From Chiridota heheva (Eukaryota; Echinodermata; Holothuroidea; Apodida; Chiridotidae), in assembly GCA_020152595.1 (NCBI GenBank), contig JAIGNY010001448.1, positions 1,249,501-1,313,500 on the forward strand: a stretch of DNA of 64,000 nucleotides, in the 5' to 3' direction. A program made the position numbers and the translations under genes. How positions within the stretch are numbered: position 1 is the first letter of the stretch; every line of letters starts with the position of its first letter. This document shows positions 1-11,248 of the stretch, in pieces. The notes beneath the pieces are model-generated. The model saw only the letters and a program-made list of their open reading frames with translations. It was not told the DNA's origin and did no database searches.

Positions 1-39
1 AAACACCAAAAACAGACGTTGTGGGTAAGAGCAACTATC

Positions 40-2100
40 AACCAGAACCAAAAGGTTTTGTTGTACCAATGCTTTTTTTTCTTTTTTTTTCATAAGCTGA
101 TTGATATGCAAAATTTGTATTAACTGTCATGTAATTGCATATCATGAAATATTTGTTCCAGGATATGTATTCATAAGCCACACCCACCATGCAAATCAAT
201 AAAAATGTTGACAACAGTAGAATTTGCACAAAAGTGAACAACATTGTCATAGCAAGTATGATGCAAACACAGTTGCTCATTATCCTATTTCAAGAATTTG
301 TCAGAAAGCCCATCTTACTCATTAAAATTCAGGACATCACTACAACAACTTTAGAATGTATGTACAGACAATGACCCATCTGTGTACCACATATGGCATA
401 AATCCAATATACCGTTCATGAGATATAGTATAGTGTTTACATCCTTAGCACATTTACATTAAGCCACACCTACCATGTATATTAAAGACATCTGTTGATA
501 ACATAAGCATACAATAACCAAAAATATTATCATACCAATAAGATGACATAAAACGGACATGCATTTGCTCATTTATCATTTTTTCAAAATTTTAACTCAA
601 GCCCTCTGCCCACATATTAATATGCCTTAAATCACCTCCACAAACATTAGGGCACATCTGCAGACCATGAGCTATCTGTGTACTACACATGACGTGAATC
701 CAGTTCATAGTTTTTGAGATATCGTGTTTACAAGCTTTTTGTTTACAAAATCATATTAAGCCCAGCCCACTATGCATATTAATGAGTCAACATTTTTATA
801 CAAAAAAAACATCACATACACAGCTAGCTAACATCATTATTATAACAAATATGATACAAAACAGACATGTGACTGTCAAAATAAGAGCATTTCAAGATTT
901 TTATATTAAGCCCCACCTACTTATTGATTTGCATGATATCACCACCAAAAACAATAGGCACATCTACAGACCACGAGCTATCTGTGTACAACACATGACG
1001 TGAACCCAGTTTATAGTTTTTGAGATATTGTGCTTACAAGCTTTTTGTTTACAAAATCATATTAAGCCCTGACCACTACCCATATTAATGAGTCAAGAAT
1101 TTGTATACAATGAACATACACACACCAGCTAACATCATTTTTTTTTATAATGTCAAAGAAGAATTTTTATACAATGAACATACACACACCAGCTAACATC
1201 ATTTTTATAACAAATATGAAACAAAACAGACATGTGAATGTCAAAGAAGAGCATTTCAAATTTTTACATTAAACCATACCTACTCATTAATTTGCATGAT
1301 ATCATCACCCAAATCAATAGGGCTTATCTACAGATCATGGGCTGTCTGTGTACCAAATATGACATGAATCCAGTTTACTGTTCTGGAGATACCATGTTTA
1401 CAAGCTCTTTTCAGCAAAATAATATTAAGCCCCACCCACTATGCATATTACTGTAATTCAACATTTTTACATCATGAAACATAAACACACCAGCTAACAT
1501 CATAATTATACCATATGAAACCAAACAGACATGCAGCTGTTAAAATATGAACATTTCAAGATTTTTACATTTAAGCCTTGCTTACTAATTAATATGTATG
1601 ACATCACAATCAAAAACATCTACAGATCATGGGCTATCTGTGTACCAAATATGACATGAATCCAGTTTACCGTTCGTGAGATACTGTGTGTACAAGCTCT
1701 TTTCAACAAAATCATATCAAGCCCCGCCTACTATGCATATTAATGAAATTCATTGTTTTTATATCATGAACATATACACACCAGATAACATCATAATTAT
1801 CCCAAATATGAAACAATACAGACATGCTGTTGTTAAAATATGAGCATTTCAAGATTTTTACAGTAAGCCCTGCCTACTCATTAATACGCATGACATCACC
1901 ACCAACAACACTAGGGAAACATCTGTGGACTATGGGCTATCTGTGTACAACATATGACATGAATCCACATTACCTTTCTTTAAATATTGTGTTTACGACC
2001 TAAGCATCACACACATACACACACACACATACATAAACACACATACATCATCATGACTGCATAGGTTCCTGATGGTATAGCATTGGAACCAAATATTAAA
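40..2100 (-). repeat. R-family interspersed repeat, copy R1
   Basis: A dispersed repeat about 2 kb long, oriented opposite to the other copies in this window (21.0, 45.2 and 47.9 kb). One end is a short palindromic stretch around AAAACCTTTTGGTT; the other carries GGTTCC...GGAACC next to a CA-rich microsatellite. The interior repeats about every 300 bp. Each unit has the motifs CATATTAATGAG and a GGGCGGGGCTTAA-like block, a half about the local gene-like text 'cagatcatgggctatctgtgtacc', and repeated runs matching 'TTCAAGATTTTTA'. No open reading frame of any substance is present. The superfamily is not clear: no inverted termini or reliable target duplication could be set, and a Helitron-like or satellite-like origin is only a guess. 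Confidence 0.75.
1985..2046. repeat. CA-rich microsatellite inside R1
   Basis: An irregular (CA)n/(CATA)n tract. In the other R copies the same position is GT-rich (45.2 kb, 21.1 kb) or (TGTATGTATC)n (47.95 and 55.6 kb), so the microsatellite is part of the family rather than an independent locus. Confidence 0.8.
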
Positions 2101-2936
2101 GAGGTAATATCCAGTGGAGGATCCAGGATTTTTCAAAGGGAGGAAAAGGGGGAAGGGGGGGGGGGGGCACACTGGGAGGTACCTGCTCTAGTTTTTCTTT
2201 GAAGTGAATTAGTACTATAAAACTATTGGAGTGGGTTTAGCAGAAGCACGCCTGGGATGTCTGGTTGCAAACATGTCTATGACTTCCCCGTATTCAATAG
2301 GTCTGTCTTTATGGATGAGCAGTAATATGAGGGCATGGAGTCTTGCCTTCCTTCATTGTGAACCTACGTGCTGTTGTGATGAATTTGAGAGATGAGTGAG
2401 CCTGCTCAACCTTTTTTTGTTACCTGGATCCTACAGCTCTTAAAAGAAAACTTTCTTTCTTAACAAAATTATTTCTTAATTTATCTTTTCTCTTCAGTGC
2501 CATTCTGAACATGATGGACCTAGAGGAATCCTTTGTAACATTGCCTTAAAGAAGGATGTAATACAGTCACACTTCCTGTCAAAATTGGAAAGATATTAGC
2601 CATTTTGCAATTTGTTCCATTCACACACTTACTGATTTGAAACATCTTTTAAGTCCTGGGAGTAGATCCTCCCCATCTTTTTTTACACAAATTCATTTAT
2701 CAGAAGCTAATCATTACAACAAATTTGGCAATTTGATCTATCCTTAAACTAAATAACCAAGATCTCAGTTGTAGAGAAAGATATATTTCACATACATTAC
2801 AAAGTCTTACCTAGTCTTTGTTCAGAAGAACCTACCAAATTTGTAAAGTACCTCTGAATATTGAAAATGTTAATATACTGAGAATTTTTGAGCATCTTTT
2901 GTGATAAACAAAGTCATACAAAAATACCGTTTTACT
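2101..2936. other. TTC7 intron or downstream, no gene seen
   Basis: This stretch holds a short G-run (about 2157-2167) and AT-rich unique-looking sequence. I looked for the next TTC7 exon on the minus strand and did not find one, so intron 3 probably extends beyond the left edge of the window. Confidence 0.5.
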
Positions 2937-3026
2937 GTAATATAGTTTTACGAGGATATGATCCTTAACTGGTTAAATGGTTCTAATTGAGTACATATTC
3001 AATGTAAAATCCATTACAAGAATGAA
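2937..3026 (+). repeat. 90-bp perfect direct repeat, left copy
   Basis: This block is identical over 90 bp to 3447-3536, an offset of 510 bp. The two copies bracket TTC7 exon 3. The sequences outside the 90 bp differ (tttact before one, aagacc before the other), so this is a copied segment rather than a simple tandem array. Confidence 0.9.
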
Positions 3027-3071
3027 TAGTTTTAAGGTGTTGTTATCTTTGTAGAATAAATAGATTTGTAC

Positions 3072-3243
3072 CTTTGATGGCAAAACCTTCTGCAATAAGT
3101 TTGAGTCGAGTGCAAGGTATATCCTGAGTGCAACTCATCTCATCTAGATTGGCTTTATCCAGCAATTTCATGGTCTCTTCATGCTCTGCTATGGCATAAT
3201 GCAGTTTAGCCAAGAGAAGCAGGGCTTCTTTATAAAGCGCATT
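3072..3243 (-). CDS. ttc7: TTC7 coding exon 3
   Basis: This is the third coding exon of the TTC7 homologue, 172 nt. It enters in phase 0 after a TTTTTACTGCAG acceptor and leaves in phase 1 at a GGTACAAAT donor. It encodes 57 residues beginning NALYKEALLLLAKLHYAIAE and ending ...RLKLIAEGFAIKG. This is the helical repeat region that in TTC7A/B follows the 'LDRGN' segment, including the conserved 'RLKVIAEAYATKG'-type end. TTC7 proteins are scaffolds that bind EFR3 and the PI4KA lipid kinase at the plasma membrane. The exon is flanked on both sides by an identical 90-bp repeat. The reading frame is intact. Confidence 0.88.
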
Positions 3244-3446
3244 CTGCAGTAAAAAGAAAAACATGACACAGAAAATTACTCTATGCAATGTTCTACTGGT
3301 GTAACAAGAAGGTAACACAAAGATAATATACATGTACAGTACCTTAATGCAAGACAAATCTTGTGAGGTCATGCAAGTACAAAATAAACAAATGAAGAGG
3401 ATACGACAATATATAAGAAAACAAAAAAACATTAATGGAAAAGACC

Positions 3447-3536
3447 GTAATATAGTTTTACGAGGATATGATCCTTAACTGGTTAAATGGTTCTAATTGA
3501 GTACATATTCAATGTAAAATCCATTACAAGAATGAA
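3447..3536 (+). repeat. 90-bp perfect direct repeat, right copy
   Basis: Second copy of the block at 2937-3026, inside TTC7 intron 2 (3244-4059). Same orientation, no mismatch seen. Confidence 0.9.
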
Positions 3537-3564
3537 CAAGACCAACAACCAATTTATCATAATT

Positions 3565-3870
3565 GGTTTGATTTGGTTTGTTGATGTTTAACGGCACCAT
3601 GACAGTCAGAGTGAAATGTGCCAAGAGGGTGTTAAAAAGTAAGGTGCTTGAGTTAGGACTGAGAGGAAAGAGAGGTGGGATAGCAGGATGGAGGGAGAGA
3701 AGGTGGATAAGGGAAAGAAGTTAAGGTAATAAAAGGAAGCTGGGGAAGGTAAGGCAGAGAAGGGAAGGAAAGAGGCTTAGATTAGGTGGAATAAATTGCT
3801 GTCGTGGAGAAAGGTGATGAAGTTGGAGGTAGGATTGTTATTGAAAAGATCGAAAATTGAGATCACAATT
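3565..3870 (-). repeat. LINE 3'-end fragment, minus orientation
   Basis: Read on the minus strand, this ends with a conserved tail GGTGCCGTTAAACATCAAC followed by A-rich DNA. It begins with sequence that could encode the last residues of a retrotransposon ORF (a stretch ...DLFNNN...FLHDSNLFHLI then stop). The same C-terminus and tail recur at 40785-40952 plus 41880-42050, and the tail alone at 25.70 and 58.52 kb. It is a 5'-truncated LINE in TTC7 intron 2; the clade is not resolved. Confidence 0.6.
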
Positions 3871-4059
3871 GGTTGCTTACACTAAGCAATGTCCATTTCC
3901 ATTTTCAAATGTCAACATTTAAAGACTTTAAATATGTATTTGGTTATGCTAATATGATTATTTAAAGACAACATGACAAAAATAATCATATCTAAGACAA
4001 ACTTCAAATTTGGTTGTACATTGTATTCACTGTAATATGGAATAAAACAATATCCTCAC

Positions 4060-4208
4060 CTTACTCCCAGCTTTCAAGACATGATTCAGATGATCCTTTG
4101 CATCCTTAAGATCTTCCTTTGCATCCTCTGAATTTATCTTTGTTGGTGGATGTTTTAACAAATATTGCTCCAGCATACATTCACCACTCACCAAGTGAGC
4201 AAGAATTT
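4060..4208 (-). CDS. ttc7: TTC7 coding exon 2
   Basis: Second coding exon, 149 nt, bounded by a TTGTTGTAG acceptor and an AAG|GTGAGG donor. It supplies the last two bases of a split Glu codon, then about 49 residues beginning ILAHLVSGECMLEQYLLKHP and ending ...LNHVLKAGSK, and leaves in phase 0, which matches exon 3. It aligns by eye with the 'LLLGE.KLEQYLKE.P' segment of vertebrate TTC7A/B, which precedes the first helical repeats. Codons are intact. Confidence 0.88.
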
Positions 4209-4899
4209 CTACAACAAAATATTGTTTTAGGAAACATCAAACAAGGCTGGTAAAATTCTATCATGATCATAATGATGAAACGCATGAGACAACCATTTAA
4301 AACGATTCAACAGCTTTCTTACAGGTCTTTGCAACAGAACCGTTCAATATTCTTAAAATCATTCATTTCTAAAAATTGATGAGCAGTTTTTAATTGATCT
4401 TAATTTTTTTTTAATCTTAATTTCATCTTAATTGTTAAGTTCTAAATTTTGAAAGTATTATTTTTCTGAGATATAGCTGATCCAAGTTTGAAGAATTTTC
4501 AATATAGAGCCTAGGCCTGTAATATTTTAACAGATAACATTCTGACTGTAGTATGCGCTATAGCAACTACATGGCTGCTATACATGGTCAGACAACGCTA
4601 TATACTTTTTAACATTAAAACTGGTGCATTAGCTTATCATAGAAGCATAGATGAATTTTGACTACGAGCAAGAATAACTGAAAAGGCCTTTCCAGGATGA
4701 TCAATGTCAAATTTTGACAATGTCTTTTATTGTCATGGATCACTTTTACATAACACAAAATAAATAGATATATGCAATGATACTATATTGAGACGTTCGC
4801 TTACGTTTTGCGCAAGAGTCTAATAAAAAAAACTATGAAAAGTTGCATTTTGTTCAAGAACCATTGCTGCTGACTTACCTTTCGAACAGCACCTTGTAA

Positions 4900-4962
4900 T
4901 TATCATTATTTTACTTATCTATATAGCGCCTCTCCCATGGATCGAGGCGCTTTACAATCAAA
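4900..4962. repeat. Short interspersed motif with 8-bp hairpin
   Basis: AGCGCCTC and GAGGCGCT form a perfect stem around the loop TCCCATGGATC, followed by TTTACAATC. Text of this kind (TATATAGCGCC...GGCGCTTTACAA) is familiar to me as a dispersed repeat end in many marine invertebrate genomes. It lies in TTC7 intron 1. The 4210-6170 stretch shows no gene apart from this and an imperfect palindrome near 5910-5962. Confidence 0.45.
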
Positions 4963-6171
4963 TTGTTGGAAGTATCTAATTAGTTCAAAAGCTGTCAAAC
5001 AAAAAAGCGTCGGTGAAGTCAACATACGTACATGTATAGCATTAAATCGAACACTGCGCACACATGCGAATAATAACACTTTAGCATAGATGGTAAAGTA
5101 GCAAAAACACTCCTGAAGCTTGTAAACATGGCGTGACAATAAAACAATATTTCAAAAACAACTGAAAATCCCAAATATGTAAAATGGTCAATGTGTTGTT
5201 GTTTATTTTGTATTTCTCAATCTAAATCCTGGGGTTACGTTTATCAAGTAATAATATGCTGCCATCTCTTGTCCTAATTCGTCATGATTCATGATTTAAG
5301 TTTGTAATCAGAACGTTGAAAAAAAATAGCCTATATTTAGACTTCATTTAATTATATAAGGAATATCATTTATTGTATCAAAGACGAGATTATGGGGTGC
5401 AAAGGCCCCGATTCCCACTCTACTTTTTCCATATTTATATCTTTTATATAGGGACTGATTATATTTTAGTTGAAGTTATGTTCTGGGTCTTGCAAAATTT
5501 GGATGAGTTTTAATTAAATTGTGGTAAAAAATTGGTGGCAAACTGTTGTGTGTGATAATTTTCCTTCCTCGCGATGTTTGAGCAAGAATTCAGGAAGAAG
5601 TGTTTACTGACGGAATTTCAAAACAGCAGTTGCCAGTGCACTAGGATGATATGTGCACTAATTGTGTAAGCATTTCCAAAACTGAGGGATTTGCAAAGTG
5701 AACAGAAAGTCATTTCTTCCGTAATTTAGATGCTTTTTACGTACAAAATGTTCATCATTTCATTTGTAAATCAGTTTGAAAGATACTTTAAAGATTCAAG
5801 ATGCTAATGAAATCAAAGTCATAACTCGTAAGTACTTTTGAGTAGGGTTTTTATTTCATGGTTAGTGTTGTCTGAATGGTTTTCAATGTTAAGAGTGCAT
5901 AGTGCATTGTCTCACTCAGTACTGCAAGTATTGCCTAGTAAGTAGTGCCTACTGAGTGAGGTATTTATCACACTAGTAATATTTGTGAAGTCTCTCCAGC
6001 TTGAATGTGATTGATAATTATGAAACTATTTGCTACTGTAATGGTTTTGAGTAGATTTTAAAGCAAATTACAGCAGTTTATGCTGGATTAATGTTGTCTT
6101 TTCATGATGGCTAGGGTACACGTACTGTACACTTGAATTTAAAATGGCAACCATAGGGGTCATTAGTGCCA

Positions 6172-7318
6172 TGCACTTGTCAGTTGTATGACTCACCCTA
6201 TTACCCCGGCAATGTCAGTCAAAGGTCAGTCATTGACATATGAAACAGTGACTTACATATGTGTCATTGTACCAAATTGTCAGTCACCAGAGTGACTCTG
6301 GAGTGGGTCAATTTACTTCAGACCCATTCACTGTGTACAGAGGTGAGTGATTTGGGGTAAGACATTACACACAAAATGTCAGTCACCAAAGTGACAATGT
6401 ACATCTTTTGATCACCCACTTTGGTGCAATGACTCACCTTGTCCAATGCTTTAGGGGTGAGTTTAGTTATTGTACACATCCATCAGTACGGTTGACATTG
6501 GGATTGCTGTACGAGGGTTGTTATAGATTGTATACAATTCCTAGTTTTTTTCAATTCACACGTTGTAGAAAATTGTATGATTGAAAAATAACTTACTTTT
6601 TGGATATTCTTATACCTAAATCTTTACCTATTTAGCACCACGACAGGATAAAGTTCTCCGATTCGATGTTTTGGTTGCCATTTTTCTGATCAACTATTTA
6701 AATGTCAGCAAATAAGTTTTAGGATGTTCCACTAAACTGTAGGTTGATTTTTCGCTGACAACATTTTTTTGCTTCATATAATTTTATTAAATAGTTTTAG
6801 TAAAAAAACTGTTTGCGAAAAAATAAAAATAAAACACCAAAAAATGTTTAGATTATATAATTGTAATGTATAAGTTATATCTTAATTTTCTTCCACAAAT
6901 AATCTAAAAAATATTACCCTCACTAAAATGTTATAGCCCCGACAGCAGTGTTTTAAACTTTGACCATACCTTGGAGAGCTCATCAGACAATTTTTACAGA
7001 ATGAAAAATAGCCCAGTAAATACTTTGATAAAAGTAACTAAAATCACTGTAAAAAGTTTTTGAAGACATGGATGTGCTTCAAACATCATGAATAAGCATT
7101 GTGGGTGAAGAAAAAAAGTAAAATGGTTTCGTTTTCACAATGATCTTAAAACTAAGATTTTAAGGGCTTTTTTTTAAAACAGTACAGCAGGGTAAAGTAT
7201 TTTGTAGTACCCTCGGACAGCCAGCCATCACTAACGGCAGCCATACTAACACGGCTGGCATCAATCTGACAGTACTATGGGGAGTACTAGGGTGAGTCAC
7301 ACAATTGACAAGTGCATT
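6172..7318. mobile_element. Non-autonomous inverted-repeat element in TTC7 intron 1
   Basis: The termini form an inverted repeat of about 35-38 bp with few mismatches: left starts ATGCACTTGTCAGTTGTATG, and the right end read on the minus strand starts ATGCACTTGTCAATTGTGTG; both continue into ACTCACCCTA. The interior carries further GTCAGTCACC / GGTGAGTCA blocks between 6220 and 6470. No coding capacity was seen. The target duplication is not clear, so the superfamily is left open. Confidence 0.6.
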
Positions 7319-8320
7319 AGGCTGCATAGTATTTTAAGTCTATCATGGCTCTCATAAATAGCTTCAAATTATCCCCGAATTTGCACCTAAGGAAAAATGT
7401 TTTTGAATTTTTTTGCAGGGAATGGATTCTTACATAATTTATTTTGCCATTTTTAAGAGTTGTATGACCACTGATGCAAGAATTTTGAAATAAGAGTCAA
7501 AGTTTATCAAAATTTGAATTTTTCCTATGCAACCTGCCTTAGGCTTAGTAGACATGATCGCTAATACAATACATAACCTCTTCTACAGTACAATGGTCAC
7601 AAAAGAGCATGAAAATTATCACCAATGCCCTTAACTTTTGCCTCATGTAACCATACAAACATAAAGCTGAACATCTTTTTTCAACTTAAATTTTGGTAGA
7701 TTTCCTGAATTCCTTGTAAAAAAGGGTAAAAATTGTCAATTTTTTGGAAGAAATTCAGTGTCTTGTGCACAGGACGTCAGCATTTGCAGACGCGCACATA
7801 TAACTTGAAAAAGGAGGGGCCAAAGGGCGCAGATACAACAAACACTGCCTGTTTGTTACAAGACGTGACAATTGCATTGTTGTGCACTATTATAATTATT
7901 CAAATTTAACTACTTTAATGCCCTTGTTCTTTTGTTAATATTAATACATACAAATCGTATGCACCGACATAAGTAACAGGCACGTAGGATGCACATCGGT
8001 GCGTTCATATGCTCAAGGTTACACAGGTAATGCAGAAACGCACTCAAATTATGTCAATCATTTCCTTACACAAGCGCCCTCTCTTCTTATTGGTTGGGAA
8101 AAATGTTTACGTGCATATCACATTTTTGTCAAGATGCTCACAGAAAATCTGCCCAAACTATATTTTTGAATGTTAAATGTGTATCCTCTTTAGAAAAGCA
8201 ATAAGCCAGTTCATGGTTACGAACACGCATGTCCGGAACTGCTTGTGGGGATAGGTCAAGTGGTAATGACAATGAGCGTGGTACGGTCCGACCATATGTA
8301 AACCAAAGCATTCTCTATGT
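7319..8320. other. TTC7 intron 1, no gene seen
   Basis: AT-rich sequence without recognisable coding exons, repeats or transposon termini. Confidence 0.5.
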
Positions 8321-9312
8321 TAATTCTAGCACAGGATGCCTTTGACATGCCATGTGGAACATAGAGATGGATGCCATGCAGTACATAGGGATAGCTGCCT
8401 TGTGGAACACAGGGAGGGGGCCATATAGTACATAGGATGGGATGGCATATAGAACATCTGAGTGGGATGCCATTTGGCATATCTTAGGATGAGATGCCAT
8501 GTGGGACATAGAGATTGATGCCATGTGGAACATAGGAGGGTGGGACAAGGAGAGGGATGCCATGTAGGACAGAGGGATGCCATGTGCGACAGAGGAAGGA
8601 CTCCATATGGGCATATGGAGGGTGACATGTGACACATGAGTAGGGATGCCATGTGGGACATAGAGATGATGTCATGGGGGACATAGGGATGGATGCCATG
8701 TAGAACATAGCAGGGTGGGACATGGGGATGGATGCCATGTGGGACACACTAAAGGATACTGTGTGGTACATAGGGTGGGATAGTATAAGTGGGGTGGACA
8801 TTTAAGTGGGATGCTACTTGGTACATCTTTAGGATATGCTGCCATGTGGGACATAAAGATGGATGTCATGTGGAACATATGAGGGTGGGACATTAAGCGG
8901 GATGTCATGTGGGACAGGGAGGGATTCCATGTGGGGCATAGTGAGGAATGACATGTGGCACATGGGGATGGATGCCATGTGGGACACACTAAAGGATACT
9001 GTGTGGTACATAGGGTGGGATGGTATATGTGACATTTAAGAGGGATGCTATTTGGTACATCTTTAGGATATGCTGCCATGTGGGACATAGAGATGGATGT
9101 CATGTGGAACATATGAGGGTGGGACATTAAGTGGGATGTCATGTGGGACAGGGAGGGATTCCATGTGGGGCATAGTGAGGAATGACATGTGGCACATGGG
9201 TAGGGATGCCATGTGAGATAGAGATGGATGTCATGTGGGGCAGGGGTGGGATGACATGTGGGATATTGGGTTGGATGCCAGATGGAAAATCTGGTGGCGT
9301 GGATAGTGGGAT
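8320..9312 (+). repeat. Minisatellite, GGATGCCATGTGGGACATAG type
   Basis: An irregular array of ~24-30-bp units built on GGATGCCATGTGGGACATAG. Its distal part has a higher-order period: 8721-8960 and 8961-9195 are near-identical ~240-bp units, then a third starts at 9196. Long open frames on the minus strand here (rich in H-M-A-S / S-H-P) are by-products of the repeat. The same units in opposite orientation occur at 10228-10622. Confidence 0.9.
8721..9195 (+). repeat. Two ~240-bp higher-order units in the minisatellite
   Basis: Both copies start CATGGGGATGGATGCCATG and share the internal landmarks ACACACTAAAGGATACTGTG and ACATCTTTAGGATATGCTGC. This implies a recent block duplication within the array. 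Confidence 0.85.
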
Positions 9313-9315
9313 GTT

Positions 9316-10145
9316 TTTTTATAATTGGACTTGTGATAATACAATAGCTTTAGGAGAACTTGGTAGAATAACTTTTGCTTGTCATACTATTCATAAGGTA
9401 ATTTTATTCTTGCTGAGAGGAGATTATCATCATGGGGTTTGGAATTAAGAAATATCCTTTTCATGTTTGGATTCAGTAAAGTTTGGTTGAACCAAGGGGT
9501 GGGAGATGAAGCGCTATTTGCTAGCTGTTTGAAGCAAAGGGTTATCGATGTTAACATGCAAGATTGGAAAAGTAATTTGTCTTTAATGGATAGTCTCCGT
9601 ACATACAATATTATCAAGAAGGATTTCTTTGTTGAAAATCATATTTTGCATTTGAAGCAATATTATCTCCGCAAATCTATAGCTAAGTTTTGGTGCAGTG
9701 CATTGAATATTGAAGTAAACAACGGACGTAAGGCCAGTGTTCCTTATGCACAAAGGTTTTGTTCTTTCTGTAATCCGCGGGTTATTGGCGACGAATTCCA
9801 TCTATTGTTAGTTTGCCCTTATCTAACTGACTTACGTAAACATTATATCCTGTGTTATTATTGTCGCAATCCTTGTATGGAGCTATTTTTATCATTACTA
9901 AATACTGATTCCAAACAGCTTATGTCCCGTATAGCCCTGTTTATCTTTCATTCATTAAAATGTCGTGGGAATGTTGGGCAAGCAGTGAATGTTGTATGAT
10001 AATTATTGTTCTGTGTTTTTTTACAATCATGATTGTAATTTGTATTTTGTTCCCTCAGTCATTCAGTTGTTGTATGTTATTGTGAAATTGTATTGTAACA
10101 TGGGCCAGATGGCCTAGTTTACCAATGTAAATAAATGAAATGAAA
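9316..10145 (+). mobile_element. 5'-truncated LINE 3' end between opposed minisatellites
   Basis: It holds the C-terminal part of a non-LTR retrotransposon ORF followed by a 3' UTR that ends GGGCCAGATGGCCTAGTTTA...AAATGAAATGAAATGAT, a typical LINE tail. It lies exactly between the forward array (8320-9312) and the reverse array (10228-10622). Confidence 0.7.
9397..9999 (+). pseudogene. LINE ORF2 C-terminal fragment
   Basis: The frame is open from 9397 to the stop at 9997-9999, about 200 residues. It has the CSFC-x(7)-EFHLLLVCP pattern (C-x2-C ... H-x4-C), the zinc-knuckle-like C-terminal module I know from ORF2 of several LINE clades in marine invertebrates. It is followed by RIALFIFHSLKCRG-type helix residues. 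An upstream segment in another frame (about 9320-9445, ...ALGELGRITFACHTIHKVI...) is also typical of this region, so a frameshift lies near 9425. There is no reverse transcriptase domain left. No host function is suggested. Confidence 0.65.
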
Positions 10146-10227
10146 TGATATGTATGTCAATTAGAATCAATTTGCAAGCCATGACGGTACTTATCGTTTT
10201 TAATTTGATTTAATATTGTTATATACG

Positions 10228-10622
10228 CGTGGCATCCCACCACATGTCCTACATGGCATCCCTTCTTATGTCACACATAGCGTCCCTCCCTCATCCCTAC
10301 CTTTGTCCCAAATTTCCCTCCTTCCTATTTCTAGCATGGCATCCGGTCCTCCTAGATCATTAGTAGATGCTCCATATGGCATCCATATTTATGTCCCACA
10401 TGGTATCCTACCCTTTGTTTCACATGGCGTCCCTTGCTATGTGCCACATGGCATCCCTCCCTATGACCCACATGGCATCCCTCCCTATGACCCACATGGC
10501 ATATCCTTATATCCTACATGGCTTCCATCCCTGTCTCAAATGTTATCCCCACCCCTATGTTCATATCTATATCCCAAATGGCATCCTACCTAGTTGTCCC
10601 ACATGACATCCCACATGTCCCT
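10228..10622 (-). repeat. Minisatellite in reverse orientation
   Basis: Units such as ACATGGCATCCCTCCCTATG are the reverse complement of the 8320-9312 array. It ends abruptly near 10622 in unique-looking DNA. Confidence 0.88.
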
Positions 10623-11124
10623 AATCGAAAGAACATCCATTTTAAAAACACAAATACATACATGTTGTAAGGCACCGAATCCACTCAAATATTAAACAAA
10701 AAAATTGGAAAGTAGCGGTGTTATTCAAGGTGTGCCAGTGATGCTTATGGCAAGACATTCTCAATTGACCTGCATTGTGCAATACATATTACTGCTAGGC
10801 TACCGTGAACTGGCTTATTGAATTATTAGTAGATATTTACAAGGTGTAAAACTAATTCAAATTTCAGTGTGCTGATTTTCATGTTAAAATATGGAAGTCT
10901 TCATACCGAAAACCAAGTTGCCCAGAATTTATTGCCCAGAATGTATTGCCCAGAATTCATAGGCAACTTTTTTTGAAAACACACGTTGAAGCCCATTGAT
11001 TTGGAAATAAATACTTAAAATACATATTCGCGAAACTACTCCATTAATTACGCTTATATAAACGCCCATATAAAGTTAAAAACCTCGCATAAATGATTCT
11101 TAAAATGGTATATATTACACATAC

Positions 11125-11248
11125 CAATACCCTGCGTTTTAGTTCTCTTCTGTGAAACAAGCTGTTTTAATTTTTCCCAGTTACATTCACCACGAAATTT
11201 TTCAATTTCATTTTCTAGTTTGACGGCGGCCTTCTTCGAGGCGGCCAT
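11125..11248 (-). CDS. ttc7: TTC7 coding exon 1 (start codon exon)
   Basis: This encodes the N-terminus of a TTC7 (tetratricopeptide repeat 7) homologue: 41 residues starting MAASKKAAVKLENEIEKFRG, with ECNWEKLKQLV after it. Vertebrate TTC7A/B starts with the same M-A-x-K-K-A/x-x-L-E-x-E-I-E-x-x-R-x-E-C-x-W pattern, which fixes this ATG. The exon ends in phase 1 at a strong GTATGT donor, and the Glu codon is completed by exon 2 6.9 kb away. The protein is a helical scaffold of the plasma-membrane PI4KA-EFR3-TTC7-FAM126 complex that supports PI4P synthesis. DNA just upstream (11249-11300) is the likely 5' UTR and promoter; no TATA-like motif can be defended. TTC7A versus TTC7B cannot be assigned, and invertebrates usually have one gene. 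Confidence 0.88.

Noticed and set aside
8256..9142. Several minus-strand frames of 68-156 codons rich in His, Met, Ser and Pro
   Set aside because: They arise from the GGATGCCATGTGGGACATAG minisatellite.
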